Positions 43,487 to 53,012 of a DNA stretch of 64,000 bases are shown in pieces. Both the position numbers and the translations under genes were made by a program. Origin of the DNA: Bacteroidales bacterium (GTDB lineage: Bacteria; Bacteroidota; Bacteroidia; Bacteroidales; UBA10428); contig DATGXG010000053.1 of NCBI GenBank assembly GCA_035299085.1, forward strand, positions 27,820-91,819, written 5' to 3'. Each line of letters begins with the position of its first letter. Position 1 is the first letter of the stretch. The notes beneath the pieces are model-generated. The model was given only the letters and a program-made list of their open reading frames with translations, was not told where the DNA came from and ran no database searches.

Positions 43487-44785
43487 ATGAACACTATCGA
43501 GAAGTTTTTCCGTCTGAAAGAGCATGGCACCAATGTAAGAACCGAGGTTATAGCCGGTATAACCACATTCATGACAATGGCCTATATCCTGGCTGTTAAT
43601 CCGTATATTCTCAGCCAGACCGGAATGGACCGGAGCGCTGTTTTTACAGCCACCGCCATATCATCCTTTATTGCCATTGCTGTAATGGCTTTTTATGCCA
43701 ATCTTCCGATCGCACTCGCTCCGGGTATGGGTCTGAATGCTTTTTTTGCTTTCACTGTAGTAAGCCAGCTTGGCTATAGCTGGGAAATGGCTTTAACTGC
43801 CGTATTTATTGAAGGTATTATATTTATTCTGCTTACATTCTTTAAGGTAAGGGAGGCCATTATTGACAGCATACCGATGAACCTGAAACATGCCATTTCA
43901 GTGGGTATCGGTTTTTTTATTGCCATGATCGGTCTGAGCAATGCAGGCATTATTGTGAAAAATGATGCCACGCTGGTATCACTTGGCAGTGTAACCAATA
44001 CAAATACATTACTGGCCCTTGGCGGAATACTTGTTACAAGTGTTCTGCTCGTGTTCAGGGTGAAAGGGGCACTTGTTATTGGAATAATCATCACAGCCAT
44101 TGCCGGCATACCTCTTGGCATAACCAAAATTCCGGAAGGCGGCCTTGTAAGCCTGCCCCCTTCACCGGGGCCCGTTTTTTTCAAATTCGATTTCAGCAAA
44201 GTGTTCACATGGGAAATGCTGCTTGTGATATTCACTTTTCTGTTTGTGGATGTTTTTGATACAGTCGGAACACTGGTGGGTGTATGCTCCCAGGCTGATT
44301 TACTGGATGAAAAAGGCCGTGTACCAAGAGCTACACAGGCTCTTTTCGCTGATGCTGTCGGTACAACAGCCGGGGCCATCCTGGGTACCAGCACTGTCAC
44401 TTCTTATATCGAAAGCGCATCAGGTGTACAGGCAGGCGGCAAGACGGGTCTGACGGCACTTACAACCGGAGTGCTGTTTTTGCTGGCCTTGTTTCTTGCT
44501 CCGCTTTTTTCAATGATTCCCGGAGTTGCAACGGCACCCGCGCTAATTATCGTCGGTTCATTTATGATAGCGCCTATTCAGAAAATTGATTTCGGCGACT
44601 ATGCAGAGTCAATACCCGTATTTCTTACTATTCTCTTAATGCCACTTGCATACAGCATTTCAGAAGGAATTGCCTTCGGGATGATCAGTTATGTTATGAT
44701 CCGGCTTTTTACTGGCCGGTGGAAAGAAGTTTCACTTGTAATGTTCGTCCTTGCTGTCTTTTTCATCCTGAAGCACCTGTTTTAA
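43487..44785 (+). CDS. NCS2/AzgA-type nucleobase permease
   Basis: A 432-residue transporter with about 13 membrane helices that imports guanine/hypoxanthine/adenine-type purines. It starts with FFRLKEHGTNVRTEVIAGITTFMTMAYI broken here as MAYILAVNPYIL, the AzgA opening, and has ALAPGMGLNAFFAF and FVDVFDTVGTLVGV with GTSTVTSYIESASGV, the substrate-site helices. The gene lies 13 bases past the GT4 gene, in the same run. Confidence 0.93.
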   Translation: MNTIEKFFRLKEHGTNVRTEVIAGITTFMTMAYILAVNPYILSQTGMDRSAVFTATAISSFIAIAVMAFYANLPIALAPGMGLNAFFAFTVVSQLGYSWEMALTAVFIEGIIFILLTFFKVREAIIDSIPMNLKHAISVGIGFFIAMIGLSNAGIIVKNDATLVSLGSVTNTNTLLALGGILVTSVLLVFRVKGALVIGIIITAIAGIPLGITKIPEGGLVSLPPSPGPVFFKFDFSKVFTWEMLLVIFTFLFVDVFDTVGTLVGVCSQADLLDEKGRVPRATQALFADAVGTTAGAILGTSTVTSYIESASGVQAGGKTGLTALTTGVLFLLALFLAPLFSMIPGVATAPALIIVGSFMIAPIQKIDFGDYAESIPVFLTILLMPLAYSISEGIAFGMISYVMIRLFTGRWKEVSLVMFVLAVFFILKHLF

Positions 44786-44857
44786 ATAGTTTTATTCAGA
44801 GGCATATTACGGATAATTTTATCTTTGTCTGTCCGTTAATACATATCACACTTCTAT

Positions 44858-45691
44858 ATGAACCATAATAAGGAAATGAAGAATATTATTCAGTACATCA
44901 ATGAAAGAATAATATTGAAAAACATACTGCTGGCGTTACTGATCCTTTTCGTGGGCACATTTTTCATCATGCAGACACTGAAAATTGTAACAAGGCACAA
45001 CCATAATTTAAGTGTCCCTGATTTCTCAGGTCTCACGCTACAGGAAGCTATTGATGCGGCTGAAAAGAGGGATTTCCGGATTGAAGTCTTCGATTCCGTT
45101 TTTCTCAGCGACAAAGAAAGGGGAACCGTGGTTGAACAGCATCCTCGTGCCGGTTTTATGGTTAAGAAGAACAGGAAGATATTCCTCACAATGAATGCCA
45201 TGAACCCGGAAAGGGTTGCCATGCCTGATCTTGTTGACCTTACATTTATCCAGGCCCGTGCCAAGCTTGAATCTTTCGGGCTTAAAATCGGCAGAATTTC
45301 CTATGAGCCGGATATAGCCCAGAATCTTGTACTAGCCCAGCGGATGAACGGACATAATCTTGTACCGGGCGACTCAGTTGTGAAAGGGGCAAAAGTTGAT
45401 CTTGTTCTGGGTAAAGGGCTGAGTGACGAGGAAGCAGGAGTTCCGAACCTAGTCGGATTATCGCTTGAGGAAGCCAATATCCTGGCGTCTGAGCGTTTCC
45501 TGAGCATCGGCGCCGCCGTGCATGACCAGTCGGTTGTAAGCAATGACGACGAGCAAAAAGCAAAAGTGTTCAGGCAGAAGCCCGAACCGGGCATGAGCCT
45601 TCCGATGGGATCGGCGATTGATGTATGGCTTACGCTCGACAGTACGAAAGTGCCTTCTCATATTAGTTTGCCTGATTCAGTAGAAAATTAA
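44858..45691 (+). CDS. PASTA-domain membrane protein
   Basis: A 277-residue single-pass protein: a membrane helix (about 22-43, ILLALLILFVGTFFIMQTL) and three PASTA repeats (about 48-115, 118-190, 195-265) with LSVPDFSGLTLQEAIDAAE, AMPDLVDLTFIQARAKL and GVPNLVGLSLEEANILA. PASTA domains bind muropeptides. No kinase domain is attached; stand-alone PASTA proteins are common in Bacteroidota near the D-Ala ligase/rluD locus. Met1 and Met7 are both possible starts. It overlaps the next gene by one base. Confidence 0.9.
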   Translation: MNHNKEMKNIIQYINERIILKNILLALLILFVGTFFIMQTLKIVTRHNHNLSVPDFSGLTLQEAIDAAEKRDFRIEVFDSVFLSDKERGTVVEQHPRAGFMVKKNRKIFLTMNAMNPERVAMPDLVDLTFIQARAKLESFGLKIGRISYEPDIAQNLVLAQRMNGHNLVPGDSVVKGAKVDLVLGKGLSDEEAGVPNLVGLSLEEANILASERFLSIGAAVHDQSVVSNDDEQKAKVFRQKPEPGMSLPMGSAIDVWLTLDSTKVPSHISLPDSVEN

Positions 45692-47556
45692 TGAGAAAAA
45701 GCCTCTTTATAGCAGTTCTTTCACTGATTTTCTGCCCGGGTATCCGGGCGCAAAGTCTCCGGGGACTTTATGAAAATCCGGTTATTAAAAAAAACCTGCA
45801 TAAACTTCCGGTTGCCCTGAAATCGACACAGGGTGTGTTGTTAAGCCTTCCTTTCTTCGATGATTTTTCAACGTCAGATGTATTTCCCGATCCTGCTAAA
45901 TGGTCGGATCGCTACGCTTTTATCAATAATTCTTTTGCCATTGATCCCATCTCAGTAGGTGTGGCAACACTTGACGCTATTGATGAAAACGGCGATGTAT
46001 ATGCCCTCACAAACAGGGCAGCCTCATCGGATCAGCTTACTTCACAGTCACTGGATCTTTCACCCTACAAAAATACGGGTAAGAAAGTTCGTCTCAGCTT
46101 CTTTTACCAGTGTGGCGGGAAAGGTGAAGTTCCTGAAAGAAATGATTCGCTGCTTGTTGAATATTATCAGCCTTCGAAAGATCGATGGCTAAACGCATGG
46201 TATGCCAATATGGATGAACCCAGTGAGTTTCTGCAGGAAATACTTGAAGTACCCGACTCGTTGTATGTTGCCGGTTTCAGGTTCCGGTTCAGAAACTATA
46301 CAAGCATTTCAATAAACGATGTAAGCGGCGGCGAAGGGGCATTAAGCAATGCCGATTGCTGGAACATAGATTATGTCAAACTTGACACGAATTCTCTGCA
46401 ATCACATCAGATCATTAATGATGTGGCGATAACTGATATCCCAAGGAAGATGCTCGACCTGTATGAGGCAATTCCCTGGTCACACCTTAACCTGGCATCT
46501 CCTATTATCGGCCGTAATTCCATGAATTACGACATGCGGGTTATGATGGCGCCAGGCGATTTTTCAAACATCGGCAGAAGTTACTACACAAGGGATCTGA
46601 ACACGGGATACCGCGAAAATTATGAGTTGTTTTATGAGGAGTTTCCTACGGATTCACTGGTTTTCAGGAGTGATCCGTTTTTCGCTCCATTTATTCAGCG
46701 CGATAATTCAAAATCGGGAGCCATCCGTGTGTACGCATTTCTTGATACTCCTGCAGAACAGTATAAAGCAAATGATACATCAAAGGTTACAATTGAGTTC
46801 AAAGATGCCTATGTGTATGACGACGGCAGTCCCGAATACGGATTCGGCATTGAAGGACCCTCAATGAACGGCGCTCTGCTTGCGGTTAAATTCAGGTTGT
46901 TCACTCCCGATACCCTCCAGGCAGTCGATATGTTTTTCAATAAGGCAAGAAATAATTTCAATGCCTATCTGAAATTCAGATTGTGTGTATGGAAAGATGC
47001 AGGCGATAAGCCTGGTGATCTGTTATACATGTCGGACCAGGAATTTTCCCCTGTCTTCGGTACCCAAATGCCGGAGTTCAGAAGGTATGTGATTGACTCT
47101 GCATTGTATATCGCCGATTCAATTATTTACGTAGGCTGGAAGCAGCTTACCGATGAATTTCTGAATATCGGGTATGATGTTAACCGGAATAACCTGAACC
47201 GGACATTTGTAAACCTGGCCGGCGACTGGATTAACCCGGGAGGAAGCCTGCTACCGGGAACTGTTATGATGAGGGCAGTTGTAGGAAGCAGGGACGTTAT
47301 CACAGGTTTACCCGAAAATCAGGATATTTCAGATGTAAGCGTTTATCCCAATCCTGCATCGGAATACATCAGCATATCATCCGGAGAAACCGTAACAGGA
47401 ATAATACTTACCGATATAACCGGCAGAACCGTTTTAAAACAAACAGGAAATATTGAGCAGATTGACGTATCTTCTTTTGCATCAGGCCTGTATGTTTTAA
47501 CTGTAAACACAGGGAAAACTGTCCCTTACGTTCAAAAAATAATAATCCGCCATTAA
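45691..47556 (+). CDS. Secreted protein with T9SS type A sorting domain
   Basis: A 621-residue exported protein. Signal peptide about 1-20 (MRKSLFIAVLSLIFCPGIRA), then a large beta-rich region without recognisable catalytic motif (with carbohydrate-binding-like segments such as FFDDFSTSD), and a C-terminal T9SS sorting domain (about 545-621: DVSVYPNPASEYISI, ITGRTVLKQ, LYVLTVNTGK). The sorting domain is removed on secretion through the type IX system. No T9SS machinery lies in the window. The ATGA overlap with the PASTA gene implies coupling. Confidence 0.88.
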   Translation: MRKSLFIAVLSLIFCPGIRAQSLRGLYENPVIKKNLHKLPVALKSTQGVLLSLPFFDDFSTSDVFPDPAKWSDRYAFINNSFAIDPISVGVATLDAIDENGDVYALTNRAASSDQLTSQSLDLSPYKNTGKKVRLSFFYQCGGKGEVPERNDSLLVEYYQPSKDRWLNAWYANMDEPSEFLQEILEVPDSLYVAGFRFRFRNYTSISINDVSGGEGALSNADCWNIDYVKLDTNSLQSHQIINDVAITDIPRKMLDLYEAIPWSHLNLASPIIGRNSMNYDMRVMMAPGDFSNIGRSYYTRDLNTGYRENYELFYEEFPTDSLVFRSDPFFAPFIQRDNSKSGAIRVYAFLDTPAEQYKANDTSKVTIEFKDAYVYDDGSPEYGFGIEGPSMNGALLAVKFRLFTPDTLQAVDMFFNKARNNFNAYLKFRLCVWKDAGDKPGDLLYMSDQEFSPVFGTQMPEFRRYVIDSALYIADSIIYVGWKQLTDEFLNIGYDVNRNNLNRTFVNLAGDWINPGGSLLPGTVMMRAVVGSRDVITGLPENQDISDVSVYPNPASEYISISSGETVTGIILTDITGRTVLKQTGNIEQIDVSSFASGLYVLTVNTGKTVPYVQKIIIRH

Positions 47557-47566
47557 TTTTCCCGGG

Positions 47567-48592
47567 ATGCAGGAGGAAATTCTCGATCAATCCGAATTGT
47601 ATGAGCACCACCGGATCACGGTGGATAAAAAACAGGGACTGCTCCGGATTGATAAATTCCTTTTCAATCGTCTCGAAAAAGTTTCGCGCAACAAAATTCA
47701 GATTGCCGTAAGGGCCGGAAATGTCCTTGTCAATAATACAACCGTAAAACCTAATTACAGGGTAAAGCCTGAAGATGTGATCAGCATTGTGCTACCCTAC
47801 CCCAACGAAGAATTTGAGGTTTTACCGGAGAATATTCCGATTAATATTTTGTATGAGGATGACCATATCATTGTTGTAAATAAGGAGCCCGGAATGGTTG
47901 TGCACCCCGGCCATGGCAACTATACAGGAACACTTGTCAATGCATTGGCCTGGCACCTGAAGGATCTGCCGCTTTTTCAAACCGGAGAAATCAGGCCCGG
48001 CTTAGTTCATCGTATTGATAAAGATACTTCAGGAATCCTTGTCATTGCCAAAACAGAGATTGCATTGAGTAAACTGGCCCGCCAGTTTTTTGATCATACT
48101 ACAAAAAGAACTTACCATGCGATTGTTTGGGGAATTCCCGATCCTACCGAAGGAACGATTACAGGGAATATCGGAAGAAATATAAGAGATCGCCTCAAGA
48201 TGCAGGTGTTTCCTGAAGGTGATAACGGAAAGCAGGCCATTACCCACTATAAAGTTCTTGAAGAACTGGGTCATGTAAGTGTTGTTGAGTGCAGGCTTGA
48301 AACAGGGCGGACACACCAGATCAGGGTGCATATGGAATACATAAAGCATCCCGTATTCAATGATGAACGGTACGGAGGAGATAAAATTCTTCGGGGAACG
48401 GTATTTTCAAAATATCGTCAGTTCGTGGAAAATTGTTTTGAGATCATGCCACGACATGCCCTTCATGCAAAAACGCTGGGTTTCAAACATCCCGAAACCG
48501 GAAAAGAAATGATTTTTAACACGGACCTGCCTGACGATATGAACCAGGTAATTCAGCGGTGGCAAAATTACCTGGCTAACAGGGAAGTTTAA
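47567..48592 (+). CDS. rluD: RluD-family 23S rRNA pseudouridine synthase
   Basis: Converts uridines to pseudouridine in 23S rRNA (helix 69 in E. coli). The 341-residue protein has an N-terminal S4 domain (about 24-85, LRIDKFLFNRLEKVSRNKIQ) and a RluA catalytic domain with HRIDKDTSG, catalytic Asp151, and LETGRTHQIRVH. In the family motif Leu is usual for the Ile here. It follows the T9SS cargo gene by 10 bases and ends over a small ORF on the other strand. Confidence 0.94.
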   Translation: MQEEILDQSELYEHHRITVDKKQGLLRIDKFLFNRLEKVSRNKIQIAVRAGNVLVNNTTVKPNYRVKPEDVISIVLPYPNEEFEVLPENIPINILYEDDHIIVVNKEPGMVVHPGHGNYTGTLVNALAWHLKDLPLFQTGEIRPGLVHRIDKDTSGILVIAKTEIALSKLARQFFDHTTKRTYHAIVWGIPDPTEGTITGNIGRNIRDRLKMQVFPEGDNGKQAITHYKVLEELGHVSVVECRLETGRTHQIRVHMEYIKHPVFNDERYGGDKILRGTVFSKYRQFVENCFEIMPRHALHAKTLGFKHPETGKEMIFNTDLPDDMNQVIQRWQNYLANREV

Positions 48593-48693
48593 GGTTTCGG
48601 CGGATTTGGCGGGTCTGGTGGATCCGGGGGAGGATCAGGAACCATTCCCTCCAACTCTTTTTCTTCAACTTCCTTCAATACTTCTTCTTCCAT
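48589..48693 (-). CDS. Putative proline-rich small ORF
   Basis: A 34-codon minus-strand ORF: an acidic N-terminal half (MEEEVLKEVEEKELEG) and a proline-rich C-terminal half (PDPPPDPPDPPNPPKP). The stop TAA overlaps the rluD stop by three bases. Upstream on the minus strand, TTG-N20-TATCTTGT resembles a Bacteroidota promoter. It ends exactly in a low-complexity tail, so it may be a real microprotein or a chance ORF; coding is supported only by the start, stop and promoter-like signals. Confidence 0.4.
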   Translation of the reverse strand: MEEEVLKEVEEKELEGMVPDPPPDPPDPPNPPKP

Positions 48694-48777
48694 AGTCTTA
48701 TTTATTTTAAAACAAGATATCACATTTAATATGCAAAGTCAAGTTCTATCCTTTATATTTAGGGTGATATTTCTCAT

Positions 48778-51627
48778 ATGCTAAATTCTGCAAAATACCT
48801 GGTTATCTGTTTGGCCCTTTTATATTCGGAATTTACAGTATCCGCTGAAACAGACAGTCATCTCAGGTATTTCTCCATTCTGAATAATGATCTGCGCCCG
48901 GCGGAGGCTCGGGATCAGTTTCAAAAAGCATTAAACCAGGCAATTCATTCAAATGCCACTCCGGAAGAAATTCTTTTCCTTAAGTCATGTTTTACATTTT
49001 CATGTTATAATAACCGCGAGTTCACCTATGAACCTTTACTGAACGAATGCATCAAAGCCCTGGAAGGCGCTACGAATCCGTTAAAAAAGGATTTGGCTGA
49101 TGTATATCTTGTAATAGCCCAGTACAATTTGTTTACTGATGGCGATTTGGACCAATCATTGAAATGGCTCAACAATGCCACCCGGATTCTGAAAAGGGAT
49201 TATGCGATTAATAACTATCGTTTTGGAATCCTGTCGTATCTTAAAGGATATCTGAACAACAAACGCTATAACAGTTTTGCTGCCTCGCAATTCTGCAGAC
49301 AGGCTCAAAAAATACTCAAAGAGCATTCTTCATTATCGTCCTGGTATTATATGACCAGTGATTTGCTCATCGAGGCTCTTTATTACTACCAGATTGAAAA
49401 TAACCGGATAATTATTGAGGATCACCGCGATATTGTCACCCTGATTGATGTGTTGTTACCGGAATACGAACGGAATAACCAATCTCCCTCCGCTCTTTAT
49501 TATTACAAAGCACGAATGATTGAAGATCCGGATCAAAAAAGAGAAATAATCGACAAGTGCATCAGGAAAGCCGAAGAAGGTTCATCAGCCCGGTTAAGCA
49601 AAATACTGGTTATGGCAAACCTCGACAAAGTAATTTATTATGGATATAAGGATCAAGTAGAAAAATGCCAGCAATCGCTCAACATTACTAAAACATTTAA
49701 TAAAAGTAGTTTAACTACAGAATATACCTATTGTATCCTTGCATTGAAAGGATATACAACAAAAAAGTACAGAAGAAGCCTGGAATATTGTCAGAAGGCA
49801 CTTATAGCAGGCTCTGAAGGTTTCAATGATACATCCATCTATGTAAATCCTGAACCGAATCAGATAAAGCCGTTTTACACGATGATTGACGTACTTACCT
49901 CAAAGGCATTTTTTCTCACCCGGTTTAATACAGATGATCTCACAAACGATATTTACGCCGTTGAGGCTAATGAGCTTGCATTAAAACTTATGGACCGGTT
50001 TGCAGTTGACATGGAACATGAATATGAGGGGTTATCAATGGTGGATGACAGGAAAAAAACACTTAATAATACGGTGATATATGCAAAATACCTGTTCGAT
50101 TACTTACGTAAACAGGAGTATCTTGAAAGAGCATTCTATGCATCTGAAAAAAGCAAAATGAGAATCCTGCTGGCCGGAACAGTGCGTGATCAAAACATGA
50201 AAGAAGCAGGTATCCCTGACTCCCTATTGATCAAATATACAAAGCTGAAAAATAATATAAGTCAGGCTGAACATGAAATAAGCCTGCTTCAGAAAGAGAA
50301 TAAGAAAATACCCTATATTTTAACAGAACGATTGACAGGATACTATAATCTTCGTGACGATCTCAATTATACTTTAAAAGCAAATTATCCTCGTTATGAG
50401 AAATTAAGGTATAATGACGGGTCTGTAAAAATAAAAGATATAGTAAAATATCTTGCCCCTGACGAAGCGTTCATTGAATATCACCTGGCCTATACGGGAC
50501 TTTATACATTTCTAATTACAAAGGATACGTTTCTTGTGCACCATGACGTTATTGATAACACTTTTATTAAACAGCTTAATAGTCTTAGAAAATACATAAT
50601 CACGAATCCTTTGAATCAAAAAGGAGATGATCTCAGGGACTTTATTAAAACCTCATCCTGGCTTTACAGCTATCTTATAGCACCTATTTATAAAGACATT
50701 TCCGGTAAACGGCTCATTATAGTTCCCGGAGATAATCTGACCCAGATTCCGTTCGAAGTACTTTTATCAAAGCCCGATACTTCAATCAGAAATTACAGGG
50801 ATTTACCTTACCTGGTAAAGGAATTTCCGATCTCATACGCCTATTCATCCGCTTTTCTGATAAATGATAATTCCGGGGATAAACACGGAAAAGGAATGGG
50901 TATATTTATACCCGACTATAGTAAATTACATAATGACAGCCTTTTCGCCGATCTGGCCGGAGCTCGGTTTGAAGCCTCTTTTTTAAAGAAATACAAAGGA
51001 TCACGACTTTTCAAAAACAGGAATGCTACAGAAACCGCATTTAAGAAAAAGGCTCCCGGCTTCAATATACTGCATATTGCCGCCCATACGGATATAGACA
51101 GCATTCAGTCAGGTCTGTCATGCTTTATACTGGATGGAGCAACAGACACCACGGATGACGGGAGGTTATATTCTTATGAAATCAATGAGTCGCAACTGAA
51201 TGCCCACCTGGTGGTTCTTAGCGGATGCAGCACCGGTTATGGGAGGCTTATGTTTAGTGAAGGACTTGTAAGCCTGGCCCGTAGTTTCTTTTATACTGGT
51301 GTTCGAACCGTAGTGTTTACCTTATGGAATATAGCCGATGATGCAGGTTCAAAAATTTCAACAGGATTTTATGGACAGATGTCTGAACATCAATCCCTTG
51401 ATATAGCCATGCGGAATGCCAAACTGGAATACCTTGAGAACGCCGATCCTTTAAAGTCGCACCCTTACTACTGGGCCGGGTATATAGTATTGGGCAGGAC
51501 TCAGTCGATTGAACTGCATAAATCCAGGCACATCGGATGGATTGCAGGAATTGCCGGAGCTTCGCTCCTTATTTCACTAGTTATAATAATGAGAAGAAAA
51601 CGGAAGATCAGTCTGAAAGCTTCGTGA
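48778..51627 (+). CDS. Periplasmic TPR-CHAT protease, membrane anchored
   Basis: A 949-residue protein: signal peptide (about 1-24), a long TPR-like helical region (about 40-460), a coiled-coil stretch (about 480-530), a CHAT caspase-like domain (about 590-905), and a C-terminal helix (about 918-938) followed by a basic tail RRKRKISLKAS. The His/Cys dyad is His770 in LHIAAHTDID and Cys817 in VLSGCSTG. Signal plus C-terminal anchor places TPR and CHAT in the periplasm. The gene converges on, and overlaps by 20 bases, a TPR anti-sigma candidate. Substrate unknown; the neighbouring anti-sigma candidate is the obvious one to test. Confidence 0.87.
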   Translation: MLNSAKYLVICLALLYSEFTVSAETDSHLRYFSILNNDLRPAEARDQFQKALNQAIHSNATPEEILFLKSCFTFSCYNNREFTYEPLLNECIKALEGATNPLKKDLADVYLVIAQYNLFTDGDLDQSLKWLNNATRILKRDYAINNYRFGILSYLKGYLNNKRYNSFAASQFCRQAQKILKEHSSLSSWYYMTSDLLIEALYYYQIENNRIIIEDHRDIVTLIDVLLPEYERNNQSPSALYYYKARMIEDPDQKREIIDKCIRKAEEGSSARLSKILVMANLDKVIYYGYKDQVEKCQQSLNITKTFNKSSLTTEYTYCILALKGYTTKKYRRSLEYCQKALIAGSEGFNDTSIYVNPEPNQIKPFYTMIDVLTSKAFFLTRFNTDDLTNDIYAVEANELALKLMDRFAVDMEHEYEGLSMVDDRKKTLNNTVIYAKYLFDYLRKQEYLERAFYASEKSKMRILLAGTVRDQNMKEAGIPDSLLIKYTKLKNNISQAEHEISLLQKENKKIPYILTERLTGYYNLRDDLNYTLKANYPRYEKLRYNDGSVKIKDIVKYLAPDEAFIEYHLAYTGLYTFLITKDTFLVHHDVIDNTFIKQLNSLRKYIITNPLNQKGDDLRDFIKTSSWLYSYLIAPIYKDISGKRLIIVPGDNLTQIPFEVLLSKPDTSIRNYRDLPYLVKEFPISYAYSSAFLINDNSGDKHGKGMGIFIPDYSKLHNDSLFADLAGARFEASFLKKYKGSRLFKNRNATETAFKKKAPGFNILHIAAHTDIDSIQSGLSCFILDGATDTTDDGRLYSYEINESQLNAHLVVLSGCSTGYGRLMFSEGLVSLARSFFYTGVRTVVFTLWNIADDAGSKISTGFYGQMSEHQSLDIAMRNAKLEYLENADPLKSHPYYWAGYIVLGRTQSIELHKSRHIGWIAGIAGASLLISLVIIMRRKRKISLKAS

Positions 51628-52342
51628 GAATTTCCTTTGCCTTGCCTGAATAATACCCGTTGTTCTGTTCAATTTGTTTAAAGACAGTTTCCGCTTCAGG
51701 CAGTCTGTCGTTTTTAAGCAATGCCAGGGCAAGGTACCAGTCGCGTTGTTCGCTTAACAGATTATCCCACTGTGCCGGTATTTGCCTGAATGAGACCACT
51801 GCCTCGTTCATCGAATTTTGAGCCATCAATGTAAGGCCCTTATAAAACAGGGCTACATAATTGTCGGGCTGTGCGGCAATAACCTGGTCGAGGTTTGTAA
51901 GCGCCTCCTGAAAATTACCTTTTGCATATTGAGTCACAGATTGGTCCAAGCGCGTCTGAATGTCCTGGGCCGAACGGGTAGCTACATCTGCATTGTACTG
52001 TGTGTAATACAGCTTATAAATACGGTCATTTTCAGCAACAAAAACGGTGAATTTTAATACTACTGCTAATGCAACTACAAAAACAGAAGCAGCGGCAATT
52101 CTGAAAACCGGAGAAGAAAAGAATGTTTTTCGACCGTCTTTGGTGTATTGCCGGCCGATTTTTTGTACCAGGCCGTTAAAGTTTGCCAGTTTCCTGTCAG
52201 CAATGGCTTCATTCACTTCTTTGTGTAACTCGATAAGATCTTTAAACGAACTGTCGGTGGAAGCCATTCTTTCAACCTCTTCACATTCACCAGGGGTAAG
52301 TGAATGTTCAAGGTACTCTTCAATCAGTTTGGTGGTTTGCAT
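51608..52342 (-). CDS. Membrane TPR protein, putative anti-sigma factor
   Basis: A 244-residue protein: a cytoplasmic N-terminal part (1-75) with LIEEYLEHSLTPGECEEVERM, typical of Bacteroidota anti-sigma-like TPR proteins, one helix (about 79-101, FRIAAASVFVVALAVVLKF), and a periplasmic TPR region (about 120-240). It overlaps the ECF sigma gene's 3' end by 23 bases, so the pair is translationally coupled. It is the natural candidate for sigma inhibition and the natural target of the adjacent CHAT protease. No zinc motif is visible, so anti-sigma function is inferred. Confidence 0.72.
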   Translation of the reverse strand: MQTTKLIEEYLEHSLTPGECEEVERMASTDSSFKDLIELHKEVNEAIADRKLANFNGLVQKIGRQYTKDGRKTFFSSPVFRIAAASVFVVALAVVLKFTVFVAENDRIYKLYYTQYNADVATRSAQDIQTRLDQSVTQYAKGNFQEALTNLDQVIAAQPDNYVALFYKGLTLMAQNSMNEAVVSFRQIPAQWDNLLSEQRDWYLALALLKNDRLPEAETVFKQIEQNNGYYSGKAKEILTKLSD

Positions 52343-52910
52343 GGTTGATTAAATGATGATCATACGCTGATCGTATACTGTTTATAAGTGTGAGTTTACA
52401 ACGGTATCTCCTGTTTTTTGTATGTTGTTCGGTTTTATAACCCATCTGATTCGTTATTTGAGCAATTGACAAGCCCTGTGAGAAAAGATCAAGGACTTTC
52501 CTGCAATCGGAAGATAATTTTTCGAAACAATTTTGGTAGAATAAAAGCCGCTCATTTTTTTCATGAATTGTACTAATATCGCCATCAAGGTCAATAATAT
52601 CCTCATTTTCTGTTACCCTCACAACCCACTTTCGCCTGTTCAGTTCTTTAAGCCACAGGTACCTCGAAACCGAATATAGGTATGTTCCTACAGAACAGGT
52701 CAACACCAGTTTGTTTTGCCTGCTTTTCTGAAACATAACCAGCAAGGCGTCCTGAAAGAGGTCCTGTGCATCCGCTTCACTGCCGCTGTTAGAAATTACA
52801 AGCCTTCGGATTCCCTGGAAAAACAGCCGGTAAAATTCTTTCAGGATTTTCTCATCCTGTTGGATCAGTCCGTTAATTAAATCATTATCTGAAAAACTAC
52901 CTGACCTCAT
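52320..52910 (-). CDS. ECF-family RNA polymerase sigma factor
   Basis: A 196-residue sigma factor. Region 2 includes GSEADAQDLFQDALLVMFQKS and TYLYSVSRYLWLKELNRR; region 4 is shorter and ends GLSIAQITNQMGYKTEQHTKNRRYRCKL. It is upstream of, and overlaps, the membrane TPR gene. The N-terminal start MRSGSFSDNDLINGLIQQD is normal. Its regulon is unknown. Confidence 0.9.
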   Translation of the reverse strand: MRSGSFSDNDLINGLIQQDEKILKEFYRLFFQGIRRLVISNSGSEADAQDLFQDALLVMFQKSRQNKLVLTCSVGTYLYSVSRYLWLKELNRRKWVVRVTENEDIIDLDGDISTIHEKNERLLFYQNCFEKLSSDCRKVLDLFSQGLSIAQITNQMGYKTEQHTKNRRYRCKLTLINSIRSAYDHHLINHANHQTD

Positions 52911-53012
52911 TCAATGTTTAATACCTTGAGATGTGAAAAAGTAACCCTTGATTACAAAAAAAATTTTTGTTGCTTCATGTAAATATAATCAAAGATTCCG
53001 TATAAAAAATCA

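Noticed and set aside
48778..52910. A type III-E CRISPR (Craspase) locus
   Set aside because: TPR-CHAT and ECF sigma genes are present, but there is no gRAMP/Cas7-11, no array and the CHAT protein is exported and anchored.
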